Under the pieces are notes generated by a model. That model saw nothing but the letters and a program-made list of their open reading frames with translations, searched no databases and was not told the DNA's origin. Positions 1 through 7,596 of a DNA stretch of 64,000 nucleotides are shown piece by piece. The position numbers and the translations under genes are program-made. The stretch comes from Litoribacterium kuwaitense (GTDB taxonomy: Bacteria; Bacillota; Bacilli; Bacillales; DSM-28697). The stretch covers positions 36,147 to 100,146 of the forward strand of contig NZ_JAALFC010000009.1 of NCBI RefSeq assembly GCF_011058155.1, read 5' to 3'. The number at the start of each line of letters is the position of its first letter. Positions within the stretch are counted from its first letter, which is position 1.

Positions 1-25
1 AATGAATGATTGGTTTATGGTGAAG

Positions 26-53
26 CACCTCGCTTTTTTTGAGGTGTTTTTTT
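26..53 (+). terminator. Rho-independent terminator of an upstream gene
   Basis: Six-bp arms CACCTC (26-31) and GAGGTG (41-46) are followed by a run of seven T. It would end a plus-strand transcript whose gene lies left of the window. Confidence 0.7.
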
Positions 54-359
54 ACGGTGATACGCGAACAAATGGATATATGCTACGATGAACGTACCTT
101 GGGTTGCATTGAGGGAGTGTTGCAACAAAGCAGCACCTATATTTTGGTATCCAAGTGTAACGGGTCAAGCACTTATGATTACAAAAAGGCTCGAGCCGCC
201 GTTGATTTAACACGATTTACGTCATGCTATGATAAGGTTCATGGAAAATAGTAAAGGTATATTCGTATGTTTCAATGGATCATTAGGTTGGGAATATATA
301 CGTAAATCGTGAGAACGCTTATGTTGAATTGAAAAATGTAAAAGGGAGGAGGTAGAGCG
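54..359. other. Intergenic stretch without a convincing gene
   Basis: Between the left-edge terminator and the oxidoreductase I find no reading frame with a credible ribosome site or a recognisable product. A 70-codon open frame at 39-251 starts inside the terminator stem-loop region and has no ribosome site. The promoter of the gene at 360 should lie here, but I see no clean -35/-10 pair. Confidence 0.5.
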
Positions 360-1361
360 ATGAAATCATCGTTTACTGCCTACGTCGTTGAACAAAGTGA
401 AAGTGAGATCACTGCGTCATTTAAACAAATGACGGACAAAGATCTTCCCAAAGGAGACGTCACCATTGATGTCGCTTATTCCAGCGTAAACTATAAGGAC
501 GGTTTAGCTGTCTCAGGTGAAGGTCGTATCATTCGTGACTATCCAATGGTTCCAGGGATTGATTTGAGTGGTACGGTCATTTCATCAGAGGACCCAAGAT
601 TTTATAAAGGGCAGGAGGTCATTGCGACAAGCTATGGGCTTGGTGTGTCTCATTTTGGCGGATATAGTGAATATGCACGAGTGCCTGCAGAGTGGGTTGT
701 ACCTCTTCCACAAGAAATGAGCCTTTTAGACGCCATGAGTTATGGAACAGCGGGCTTAACAGCCGGATTGTCTGTACACGCATTAGAGGCGCATGGAATT
801 TGTCCGGATGACGGTGAAGTGCTTGTTACTGGAGCGACGGGCGGTGTTGGAAGTATGGCTGTGGCGATGTTGAGTAAGCGTGGGTATCAGGTTGTGGCTA
901 GCACAGGGAAAGAGGCTGCCAGTGATTTTCTAACGTCTCTAGGTGCTGATCGAGTCATTTCTAGAGAAGCACTCCAGGATGGGGACAATCGCCCACTGCA
1001 GAAGCAAAAATGGGCAGCCGCCGTTGATCCTGTTGGTGGTGCAAGCTTGGCACGTATATTAGCAAGCGTAAAGTATCAAGGTGCTGTTGCTGTGAGCGGA
1101 TTGACCGGTGGCGGTGACGTGCCCACGACGGTGTTTCCATTCATTTTACGAGGTGTGTCACTTTTTGGGATTGATTCGGTTGAATGTCCAATGCCGAAGC
1201 GGTCGTTAGTGTGGAAACGTCTTGCCACAGACTTGTCAGTGTCTGCTCATTTTAATGACACCATTCAAGTGATTCCACTAGACGATATTCCCCAAGCATT
1301 GGAAGCCATTTTGCAAGGGAAGGCAAAAGGCCGCTGGGTCGTTGATTGCAAAAAAGCATAA
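360..1361 (+). CDS. YhfP/AcuI-type zinc-independent quinone or acryloyl-CoA oxidoreductase
   Basis: A 333-residue medium-chain reductase of the YhdH/YhfP family, which uses NADPH to reduce enoyl or quinone-type substrates such as acryloyl-CoA. The N-terminal catalytic half (about 1-130) has the family run NYKDGLAVSGEGRIIRDYP near residue 45 and PGIDLSGTV near 65, typical of AcuI/YhfP. The nucleotide-binding fold starts near residue 150 with VTGATGGVGSMAV. There is no GHE zinc motif, as expected for this branch. The ATG at 360 is preceded by GGGAGGAGGT at 344-353. It is monocistronic: a strong terminator follows at once. The physiological substrate cannot be read from the sequence; family assignment is secure. 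Confidence 0.9.
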   Translation: MKSSFTAYVVEQSESEITASFKQMTDKDLPKGDVTIDVAYSSVNYKDGLAVSGEGRIIRDYPMVPGIDLSGTVISSEDPRFYKGQEVIATSYGLGVSHFGGYSEYARVPAEWVVPLPQEMSLLDAMSYGTAGLTAGLSVHALEAHGICPDDGEVLVTGATGGVGSMAVAMLSKRGYQVVASTGKEAASDFLTSLGADRVISREALQDGDNRPLQKQKWAAAVDPVGGASLARILASVKYQGAVAVSGLTGGGDVPTTVFPFILRGVSLFGIDSVECPMPKRSLVWKRLATDLSVSAHFNDTIQVIPLDDIPQALEAILQGKAKGRWVVDCKKA

Positions 1362-1364
1362 ATA

Positions 1365-1408
1365 AAAACACAGGCGTTCTAAGGAAAAAACGAGGACGCC
1401 TGTGTTTT
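1365..1408. terminator. Strong bidirectional hairpin after the YhfP-type gene
   Basis: Thirteen-bp perfect arms (1365-1377 and 1396-1408) carry the core ACACAGGCGT / ACGCCTGTGT, with A and T runs at the outer ends, so it can terminate in both directions. Confidence 0.85.
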
Positions 1409-1419
1409 ATCGTTTCTGA

Positions 1420-1741
1420 CAGAAGACTCCCACATAAAGGAATGTTATGACGTTGTCCAATGAGTAAGTGGGAGATACATGCCGGTTAGGCGTAATTCAA
1501 AAAGCTGTTTCTTTTTTGTGCTATGGAGAACCTCAACCTTCGTGAGTGGGATTGCCCCTCTTGTGGCACGCATCATAATCGAGATATTAACGCAGGACAA
1601 AATCTTAAAAACGAAGCGATAAGGCTTCTAACCGTAGGAACTACGGGGATAGCCTCATCAATAACTGGCGGTTACGCTCGTGTTCTTAGGAATCTCCCAC
1701 TTCAAACAGCTCGTAAAGAACGTGAAGTGGGGGTAGTTCAA
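1420..1741 (+). mobile_element. Internally deleted IS605/IS1341-type element (tnpB-only)
   Basis: A left-end-like hairpin (CTCCCAC at 1427-1433 against GTGGGAG at 1468-1474) lies about 50 bp before the C-terminal fragment of a TnpB. The right end has another hairpin, CTCCCACTTC at 1694-1703 against GAAGTGGGGG near 1724-1733, the usual right-end/omega-RNA scaffold shape in such elements. Most of tnpB between the ends is missing, so the element is dead for transposition by its own protein. The inner end abuts and enters the 3' end of mntD. A degraded second copy of the right end lies at 8172-8212. Exact outer boundaries are inferred, since this class makes no target duplications. Confidence 0.65.
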
Positions 1742-1747
1742 GAATAG
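1523..1747 (+). pseudogene. TnpB C-terminal zinc-ribbon fragment
   Basis: About 74 codons matching the extreme C-terminus of IS200/IS605-family Tnp[21 protein letters not shown] is the second half of the zinc ribbon plus the catalytic RDxNA segment that ends TnpB proteins. The first CxxC half of the ribbon and everything upstream (about 300 residues, including the D and E of the RuvC-like site) are absent. No ribosome site precedes the ATG. It overlaps the stop codon of mntD on the other strand by 10 bp. It is a remnant, not a functional nuclease, although the RNA-coding right end is still present. Confidence 0.8.
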
Positions 1748-2607
1748 GCCTTTACACGCCATTTGGATACGAGGCCATGGCGCGGAGATACGAAAAAGCT
1801 AATTAAAAATAAAAGACCAGTCGTAAATGCCATCGATGCCGAGATCGAAGTGTCAAGCCAGAGCGCTACAGCATATCCGAGCAGTGAAGCGACGACGCCC
1901 AGGATCCCGCTTAACCAAAGCATGACGTGAAGCTTATCGGTCCATAAATACGCTGTCGCGGCTGGGGTAATGAGCATCGCAACGACAAGAATGGCTCCCA
2001 CAGCATCAAATGACGCCACAGTGACAAGTGACAACAGCCCCATAAACGCATAATGCATGACAAGGACTGGAATGCCGAGGCTTGCAGCTAAAGCTGGATC
2101 AAACGATGTGATTTTCCATTCTTTGTAAAATAGCGTAATGGCAGCAATGACAACGATGAGAATGACAAATAGCATTAAAGTAGCTGAAGGAACTTCGCCG
2201 ATCATAGGCACGTTCCATCGATGAAAGGGAACGAAAGTAATCTCGCCCATCAAGGCGTGGCGAATGTCAAGATGAGCGTTTCCGATGGACGTAGAAATAA
2301 GAATGACGCCGATGGCAAAGAGCGTTGTAAAGACGATACCAATCGATGCTTCCTGTTGCACGCCTCTCGTTTGAAACCATTGGACTAAAAATGCAGTCAA
2401 CCAGCCTGCGAGTAAGGCACCGATGAGCATGTGAATCCCAACTAACTCTCCGGTGACCATAAAGGCGAGTACGATCCCCAGTAACACTGTATGGCTAATC
2501 GCATCAGCCATCATGGCTGTTTTACGCAAAATCAAAAACACTCCGACCAATCCACAGGAAAGACCAACAAGTCCGGCCGTTATGAGCATCCACGCAGTGT
2601 AACTCAT
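1738..2607 (-). CDS. mntD: Manganese ABC transporter permease MntD
   Basis: A 289-residue ABC-3 family inner-membrane permease with about eight or nine hydrophobic segments, the second membrane subunit of the Mn(II) importer. The sequence [15 protein letters not shown] near residue 36 is the conserved loop of Mn/Zn permeases. The ATG overlaps the mntC stop by 4 bp (ATGA), so translation is coupled. The final codons (...KAYS, stop) lie within the right end of a decayed IS element, so the last residues and stop may have been supplied by that insertion; length is still close to the family norm of about 290. It is last in mntABCD. Mn rather than Zn is inferred from the MntR box upstream of the operon. 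Confidence 0.88.
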   Translation of the reverse strand: MSYTAWMLITAGLVGLSCGLVGVFLILRKTAMMADAISHTVLLGIVLAFMVTGELVGIHMLIGALLAGWLTAFLVQWFQTRGVQQEASIGIVFTTLFAIGVILISTSIGNAHLDIRHALMGEITFVPFHRWNVPMIGEVPSATLMLFVILIVVIAAITLFYKEWKITSFDPALAASLGIPVLVMHYAFMGLLSLVTVASFDAVGAILVVAMLITPAATAYLWTDKLHVMLWLSGILGVVASLLGYAVALWLDTSISASMAFTTGLLFLISFFVSPRHGLVSKWRVKAYS

Positions 2608-3509
2608 TGCTGTCTCACCTCTTTAACTGCTGTAGAAACACGTATTTTTTGCCTGCGATGTTGAAGGTGTTGGATAAGCAAGCCTTTCTCCGCACCAAAA
2701 ACCATTGAAACAATAAAGAGAACGGCGGCAATGAGAACCATAAACGGTCCTGTAGGCCAGCCCGCACCTAAGGAACTGACGTACGTACCAGCAATCCCTG
2801 AGAAGCCTCCAAAAAGAGCGGATAAAAACATCATCTTACTAAAAGAATGTGTCCAATATCGTGCACTTGTAGATGGAATGATCAGAAGTGCGGCAATCAG
2901 AATGACGCCAACGGCTTGAATGCCGACAACAATCGTAAGCACGAGGAGGAGTGTATAAAATGAGCTCATGACTCGAGAAGATAAGCCTAGCCCACGAGCA
3001 AAGCCAGGGTCGAATAAATAGAGTTTCCACTCTTTAAAAGGAACGACCATGGCGAGGACAATCACTGTAGCTAAAACGGTCGTCACGATGACATCGTTTC
3101 GTACCATTGAAGCTGCTTGCCCGAAGATAAAACTATCTAAACCACTTTGTGAGCCAGCTGCTACGCGGTTTGTAATGGTGAGCAGCATTAGACCAAGCCC
3201 GAAAAAGCTGCTGAGCACAATCCCCATCGATGTATCAGACGTTAAACGACTATTCGCCTGAATGCCTTGGATGACGAAAGCACCTAGGAGTGCCGTAATT
3301 GCCGCGCCAAGAATAAGAATAGGCAGGTTTTTTTCACCTGTCAGTAAAAATGCAATGACGACACCGGGCAAAGCTGCGTGGGCGAGTGCATCACTCATTA
3401 AGCTTTGCTTCTTCCAGTAGCTTAATGTTCCGACCATGCCAGCGGCCACCCCTAAGGCTAAGGCGCTAAACAGCACCCATTCAAAGTTACTGGCCGACGA
3501 AAAGAACAT
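2604..3509 (-). CDS. mntC: Manganese ABC transporter permease MntC
   Basis: ABC-3 family permease, 301 residues from the ATG at 3509, which has the ribosome site AGAAGGTGGGGATC directly before it; a GTG three codons earlier would lie inside that ribosome site. It has around eight membrane segments and the conserved stretch LMSDALAHAALPGVV, the counterpart of the MntD loop. It overlaps the mntB 3' end by 23 bp and mntD by 4 bp, so the three are translated as a block. With MntD it forms the membrane channel of the Mn(II) importer. The C-terminus is basic (HRRQKIR), a usual cytoplasmic tail. Confidence 0.88.
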   Translation of the reverse strand: MFFSSASNFEWVLFSALALGVAAGMVGTLSYWKKQSLMSDALAHAALPGVVIAFLLTGEKNLPILILGAAITALLGAFVIQGIQANSRLTSDTSMGIVLSSFFGLGLMLLTITNRVAAGSQSGLDSFIFGQAASMVRNDVIVTTVLATVIVLAMVVPFKEWKLYLFDPGFARGLGLSSRVMSSFYTLLLVLTIVVGIQAVGVILIAALLIIPSTSARYWTHSFSKMMFLSALFGGFSGIAGTYVSSLGAGWPTGPFMVLIAAVLFIVSMVFGAEKGLLIQHLQHRRQKIRVSTAVKEVRQQ

Positions 3510-4242
3510 GATCCCCACCTTCTTTCAACGTTTTCAATGTGCCACCATATGTTTTGGCAAGGTTCTCAGGTGTAAATGCTTCTTCAGTTGATCCATGTGC
3601 CATCACAGTTTTGTTTAACAAAAGCACATGATCAAAATAATCTTCGACGGTTTGCAGGTCGTGGTGAACGACTAACACCGTTTTCCCTTGTTCCTTTAAG
3701 TTATTTAACGTATGCATGATCGCCTTTTCAGTAGAGGCATCTACACCAGCTAAAGGTTCATCCATGAAATAGAGGTCAGCTTGTTGAACAAGTGCCCGTG
3801 CTAGAAACACCCGTTGCTGCTGCCCGCCTGACAATTGACTGATCTGGCGCTCTGCATAGCTTTTCATGCCCATCAGATCGAGCGCATTCATTGCCTCTTC
3901 CCGGTGACGTCGATTCGGTCTTCTTAGCCACCCGACGCGACCGTATAAGCCCATTGTAACTACATCTAAGGCGTTGGTTGGAAAGTCCCAATCGACAGAA
4001 CCCCGCTGTGGCACATAACCGACACGCTTTTTCTGTTTCGTAAATGAAGAACCAAATATTTGTACCTTTCCTTTTAAGCTTGGATGCAATTGGAGAATCG
4101 TTTTAATGAGTGTCGACTTCCCAGCGCCATTGGGTCCAACAATGGCTGTCAATGATCCTTCAGTCACCTCAAAGGAGACGTCGTGAAGCGCGATATTTTT
4201 TTGGTATGAAACTGTTAGATCGCTGACTTGTAAGATGCTCAT
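3487..4242 (-). CDS. mntB: Manganese ABC transporter ATPase MntB
   Basis: A 251-residue ABC ATPase energising Mn(II) uptake through MntC/MntD. Visible motifs in order: Walker A GPNGAGKST near residue 36, Q-loop region YVPQRGSVDWDFP near 78, signature LSGGQQQR near 138, Walker B DLYFMDEPLAGVD near 156, and H-loop VVHHDL near 193. YVPQ(R/K)xxxDWDFP is characteristic of the Mn/Zn/Fe chelate ATPase family. The ATG is preceded by GAGGAGGAATCTTAAG and lies 1 bp after the mntA stop. Confidence 0.92.
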   Translation of the reverse strand: MSILQVSDLTVSYQKNIALHDVSFEVTEGSLTAIVGPNGAGKSTLIKTILQLHPSLKGKVQIFGSSFTKQKKRVGYVPQRGSVDWDFPTNALDVVTMGLYGRVGWLRRPNRRHREEAMNALDLMGMKSYAERQISQLSGGQQQRVFLARALVQQADLYFMDEPLAGVDASTEKAIMHTLNNLKEQGKTVLVVHHDLQTVEDYFDHVLLLNKTVMAHGSTEEAFTPENLAKTYGGTLKTLKEGGDHVLFVGQ

Positions 4243-4243
4243 C

Positions 4244-5194
4244 TTAAGATTCCTCCTCTTCGGTTAGGGCAGACGCAATCGTTTCGACATTGTGACGATA
4301 CATTCCGAGATACGTTCCTTTTGCAGTGCCTGCTTCACCCATTGCATCTGAGAATAATTCTCCGCCAAGCTGCACTTCTAAACCTTTTGACTTCGCACCT
4401 TCTATGACAGAGTTAATGTTTTTCTCGCTGACACTCGTTTCTATGAACACCGCGGGAACCTTTGCTTCAACGATCGTGTCAACCGTATCTTCAATATCTG
4501 ATATGCCAATTTCATCCTCTGTACTTAACCCTTGTAAGCCAATTACGTCAATGTCAAAGGCGCGCCCAAAGTAATTAAAAGCATCATGGGCTGTAACGAG
4601 GTATCGTTTCTCCTCGGGGATTTTCGTGAGTAACTCTTGCGACTCATTCTTTAGTTCATCCAAAGATTCAAAGTAGGCGACTTTGTTTTGTTCAAACGTT
4701 TCCGCATGCTCGGGGGCATACTCCTTTAATTCATCTACCGCTGATTCTAAGGCGATTTTCCAAAGGTCAATATCAAACCAAACGTGAGGATCTGGTGCAC
4801 CGGCTGCTTCTGGATCATCTAGCAGCTGGTCTTTTGGAATAGACTCCGAAACAGCAACGACCGGAATAGAAGCACCAATTTGCTCAAAAACTTCATTCAT
4901 TTGTCCTTCGAGGTTTAACCCACCATAAAAGACAATATCGGCTTTGCTTAATGTAGCAATGTCACTTTGCGTTGCCTGAAATGTATGAGGATCAACTCCA
5001 GGTCCCATAATACTTTTGACTGAGACGAGATCGCCACCGATGTCTTGTAGCGGCTCCCCAATTTGGGCAATTGTCGTCACAATCGAAATGGGCTGGTCTC
5101 CAGAAGTTTCTCCGCTCGTTTCTGAAGCCGCACCTCCGCAGGCGGCTAAAAAAAGTAGTAAAGCTGGTATGAATAATTTAAACCATCGAAGCAT
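4244..5194 (-). CDS. mntA: Manganese-binding lipoprotein MntA
   Basis: A 316-residue cluster A-I (ZnuA/PsaA-type) solute-binding protein. The N-terminus MLRWFKLFIPALLLFLAAC is a lipoprotein signal with a lipobox (LAAC, Cys19), so the mature protein is tethered to the outer face of the membrane. Metal ligands expected for the family are visible: a His in GVDPHTFQ near residue 72, a His in DPHVWFDI near 137, a His/Glu region at VTAHDAFNYF near 203, and an Asp in the C-terminal lobe. It lacks the long His-rich loop of zinc-specific ZnuA, consistent with Mn. It is the first gene of mntABCD, downstream of a promoter with a MntR box. Confidence 0.9.
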   Translation of the reverse strand: MLRWFKLFIPALLLFLAACGGAASETSGETSGDQPISIVTTIAQIGEPLQDIGGDLVSVKSIMGPGVDPHTFQATQSDIATLSKADIVFYGGLNLEGQMNEVFEQIGASIPVVAVSESIPKDQLLDDPEAAGAPDPHVWFDIDLWKIALESAVDELKEYAPEHAETFEQNKVAYFESLDELKNESQELLTKIPEEKRYLVTAHDAFNYFGRAFDIDVIGLQGLSTEDEIGISDIEDTVDTIVEAKVPAVFIETSVSEKNINSVIEGAKSKGLEVQLGGELFSDAMGEAGTAKGTYLGMYRHNVETIASALTEEEES

Positions 5195-5233
5195 TTTATA
5201 AATCTCCCCTCAAATATTGTCTAAACCACTAAA

Positions 5234-5276
5234 GTTTCCTTAGGGAAACATTATAACATAAAGGAAACTAAGTCAA
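5234..5276 (-). promoter_or_regulatory. mntABCD promoter with MntR operator
   Basis: Reading on the minus strand: -35 TTGACT (5276-5271), -10 TATAAT (5255-5250) with a rather short 15-bp spacer, followed at once by the near-palindrome GTTTCCCTAAGGAAAC (5249-5234). That agrees closely with the B. subtilis MntR box (TTTGCCTTAAGGAAAC, from memory). A further half-site, AAGGAAAC, lies at 5261-5268 in the spacer. Placement just downstream of the -10 fits repression by Mn-loaded MntR. Confidence 0.8.
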
Positions 5277-5323
5277 TTGTTTTTTTGCCTATGGGCAAAA
5301 AATAGGCGCTCAATAAAAAGTCG

Positions 5324-5349
5324 TAAAAAAACAGCCATTGTTGGCCGTT
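5324..5349 (-). terminator. Hairpin terminator facing left
   Basis: On the minus strand AACGGCC, a six-base loop and GGCTGTT (one G-U pair) are followed by seven T. No intact minus-strand gene lies close upstream of it, so it may be left over from a lost gene between 5350 and 5680. Confidence 0.55.
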
Positions 5350-5608
5350 TCTAAAATTTCCTCCGCGCTCTGCCATACTCATCTACAAATGATCTCTACT
5401 TAGGTTTCCGTTTGATTTTAAATCGAAGCGATAAAGAAGCCTTAAAATATCGTAACACTTTGTTCACGTCTCTTTTTTCTAATGTGCTGTCTATAGTGAA
5501 TCCACATCATGGATTATAGACAAAGAACACATCTCTAAATAGGTAGCAAGCATTTTGATCAGAAAGCGTTAAAACATCTGTACAAGTGAATGGGGTGATG
5601 TAGCAAAG
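5350..5608. other. Non-coding stretch with a long inverted repeat
   Basis: No convincing gene. An inverted repeat at 5488-5522 pairs TGTCTATA...AATCC with GGATTATAGACA around a short loop; no T run follows on either strand, so it is not an ordinary terminator. It could be a decayed mobile-element end or a structured RNA segment. Confidence 0.4.
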
Positions 5609-5686
5609 ATGGATAGTTCGACCACAGGGGATTTTAGCGATACGATTGAAGTCGCACGTATTCTAGGCGCGTTGAAAAAAGCCTGA
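5609..5686 (+). CDS. Possible 25-codon gene, or 3' remnant of a lost gene
   Basis: ATG at 5609 opens a 25-codon frame rich in normal-looking protein sequence (for example DFSDTIEVARILGALKKA) that ends inside a strong hairpin. GGGGTGATG lies 9-17 bases upstream, a usable but unusual ribosome site. The same frame stays open upstream back to a stop at 5570 and reads TSEWGDVAK before the ATG, which is also protein-like. I therefore think the end of a decayed gene is at least as likely as a small peptide gene. I do not recognise the family. Confidence 0.25.
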   Translation: MDSSTTGDFSDTIEVARILGALKKA

Positions 5687-5705
5687 GAAGGTCGATTCTC
5701 AGGCT
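5674..5705 (-). terminator. Terminator of the YolD-like gene
   Basis: Perfect ten-bp arms AGCCTGAGAA (5680-5689) and TTCTCAGGCT (5696-5705); on the minus strand six T follow directly. The hairpin includes the stop codon of the YolD-like gene and that of the small plus-strand frame. Confidence 0.8.
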
Positions 5706-6004
5706 CGAAGTTTTTGAATGTTAACGGCGACAACATGTTTGATGTCGATATCGTGTATTCTATTTTCATCACTAAGAACAAAGAGACGATTCTTTTTTTG
5801 ATCGACAATACGTCCGGTGAGCATATAGTATTGTTCGTGCCGACAGTAGACGATGGCTAAGACACTGTGAAATTCAAGTGCTTCAAGCATAACTTCATGA
5901 ATAGAGGGTTTGAATGCGCTTTCTTGAGAAGTCGAAGGATTGAGTTCTAAGAAATTTTTTTTGGCTAAACGGGGGTGATACATCCATTGTCGAGTTTTAC
6001 GCAT
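5699..6004 (-). CDS. YolD-like family protein
   Basis: A 101-residue soluble protein. The second half, with GRIVDQKKNRLFVLSDE followed by I..IDIKHVVAVNI, and the FKPSIHEVMLEALEF region before it match the YolD-like domain of Bacillaceae. These proteins often accompany Y-family polymerase (UvrX-type) genes and are thought to have a DNA-damage-related role; no such polymerase is next to it here. The ATG is preceded by GAGG eight bases upstream. Family is recognised from overall pattern; function is unknown. Confidence 0.65.
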   Translation of the reverse strand: MRKTRQWMYHPRLAKKNFLELNPSTSQESAFKPSIHEVMLEALEFHSVLAIVYCRHEQYYMLTGRIVDQKKNRLFVLSDENRIHDIDIKHVVAVNIQKLRA

Positions 6005-6321
6005 CGGTTACCAAGCCTCATTTCCCCGCGATTTGCGGACCAGAGAGGTCCATCGTATTCGTTGATCAGTGTACTAGAGCTAAAATGGGTCCAATGTAAA
6101 GGTGAGCATTTTTGTAGAAGGGTAAATAGAAGGCTGGTTATCCACAGTGAGTCGCTTGAAGAATGGAAGCGCATGAGATGAAGTCTTCAACCGTGGATAC
6201 GATGCCCATTGTTCATCGTTGAAGCGGTGTTGGACAATGATTCCTCTCTTTCTTTTCCATTATAACGAAAAAATGGACGTGCCTCAAGAAAAGTACCGGA
6301 ATCTTTCATTTATTCACTCAT
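6005..6321. other. Gene-free stretch
   Basis: Open frames here are short, lack ribosome sites and show no recognisable protein sequence. Together with 6559-6840 it makes an unusually gene-poor zone beside the remnants at 5488-5686, suggesting decayed sequence. Confidence 0.4.
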
Positions 6322-6558
6322 TCACCAATGCCAAGGTCCAGAAGGGATTCCTTGTTCAGAAGAAGGAGATGGAGAGACGGTGCTTCCAAGTTTTTGATTA
6401 TAAGGAAACGGGAGGTGGGAGCCTTGATGTCCGGGCAGTCCTCCTTCTCTAAACAATTGCTCTTCCTCGCAAGGGAAAACGTTTTTGTTTTTTTCTGTCA
6501 AAAGCACCTTATCTTTCTGTTCACATGTAGAGTAGTACTTTGATTTCATAAATTTCAT
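6322..6558 (-). CDS. Possible small protein of 78 residues, unknown
   Basis: The only strong support is the start: ATG at 6558 has AAAGGAGCG nine bases upstream, an excellent ribosome site. The product begins MKFMKSKYYSTCEQKD, has no membrane segment, contains two Cys and is Pro/Gly/Ser-rich at the C-terminus (ending SGPWHW). An earlier ATG at 6600 has no ribosome site. No terminator or obvious promoter was seen. It could equally be a 5' gene fragment running into unrelated DNA. Confidence 0.35.
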   Translation of the reverse strand: MKFMKSKYYSTCEQKDKVLLTEKNKNVFPCEEEQLFREGGLPGHQGSHLPFPYNQKLGSTVSPSPSSEQGIPSGPWHW

Positions 6559-6840
6559 TGCCGAATCGCTCCTTTCCTGTTTTGAGACTAGTTTGTACAT
6601 ATAGACTATGCGGATCGGCTGGTACTCGAGCCTGGATTAGCATGAAATGGGCGGAGGTTTAGCCGTCAGCTGCGATAAAATCATATGGTAAAGAAGATGA
6701 AATATCGAGTATTTATTGTGAAGTATGGTGTATCCTTCTAATATAAGGTGTTTGTTTCAATTTCTTAGAATAAGTAGGTGAAGAGTTCTGCGGAACGTGA
6801 TACAATCTCTTGAGGAATGAAGCATAAGGGAGTGCAAAGG

Positions 6841-7596
6841 TTGGAACAACAACGGACAAACTTAATGGAGAAGATAGCTCAATGGCTGTTGGATGCAAAG
6901 TATCCGATCGTGTTAACTGGCGCAGGGATGTCTACAGAAAGTGGCTTACCTGATTTTCGTTCATCTCATGGGCGATGGGCAACTTCTGTTGACCCATCGG
7001 AGTTATCAAGTATCCGTACATTTATACATCGTCGTTCAGACTTTGAAGCATTTTACAAAAAGCGGACGAAAGAGGTATTAAATACATCTCCTCATAAAGG
7101 GCATGAAATTCTTGCCCAATGGCAAACTAGAGGTTTGATCAAAGGTTTAATTACACAGAATGTAGATGGTTTTCATCAACGTGCAGGCTCTGCGCCTGTC
7201 GCTACGCTTCATGGAAACTTATTAAATATGTCTTGCTATGACTGTCATGAGCCCGCTACGGTTGAAGCATTTTTACAGGATGAGCCAATCTGCCATTGTG
7301 GTGGTTCGATTAGACCGGATATTGTGTTGTTTGGCGAAATGCTTCCTGAAAAAGAGCTCAAGCAGGCAGAGGAATGGACGAATCATACAGACCTTATGCT
7401 TGTGCTTGGCACATCTCTTCAAGTGTCACCGGCAAGCACTCTGCCAATCATAGCGAAGGAGAACGGCGCCAGATTAATCATTGTGAATGAAGAACCGACG
7501 CCGCTCGATGATATGGCAGACGTAGTCGTCAACGACATACGAATCAAAACATGGTTAGAAGGTGTTGATACAGCACTGACTCAGCACGTGTTATAA
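6841..7596 (+). CDS. Sir2-family NAD-dependent protein deacylase
   Basis: A sirtuin of about 251 residues that removes acyl groups from lysines using NAD. Motifs in order: GAGMSTESGLPDFRS (NAD binding), TQNVDGFHQRAG with the catalytic region HGN, a zinc site CYDC...CHCGG, then FGEMLP and LGTSLQVSPA. The second zinc pair is CxC rather than CxxC, a variant seen in some bacterial sirtuins. I place the start at TTG 6841, which has AAGGGAG with 8-base spacing; the ATG at 6817 has GAGG almost touching it. It converges with the sigma-factor gene and the two coding ends overlap by 16 bp. Confidence 0.9.
   Translation: MEQQRTNLMEKIAQWLLDAKYPIVLTGAGMSTESGLPDFRSSHGRWATSVDPSELSSIRTFIHRRSDFEAFYKKRTKEVLNTSPHKGHEILAQWQTRGLIKGLITQNVDGFHQRAGSAPVATLHGNLLNMSCYDCHEPATVEAFLQDEPICHCGGSIRPDIVLFGEMLPEKELKQAEEWTNHTDLMLVLGTSLQVSPASTLPIIAKENGARLIIVNEEPTPLDDMADVVVNDIRIKTWLEGVDTALTQHVL

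Noticed and set aside
39..251. 70-codon plus-strand open frame
   Set aside because: Begins within a terminator hairpin, has no ribosome site and no recognisable protein content.
3522..3540. cre-like sequence near the mntB/mntC junction
   Set aside because: Poor fit to the consensus and located inside coding sequence of a Mn-regulated operon.
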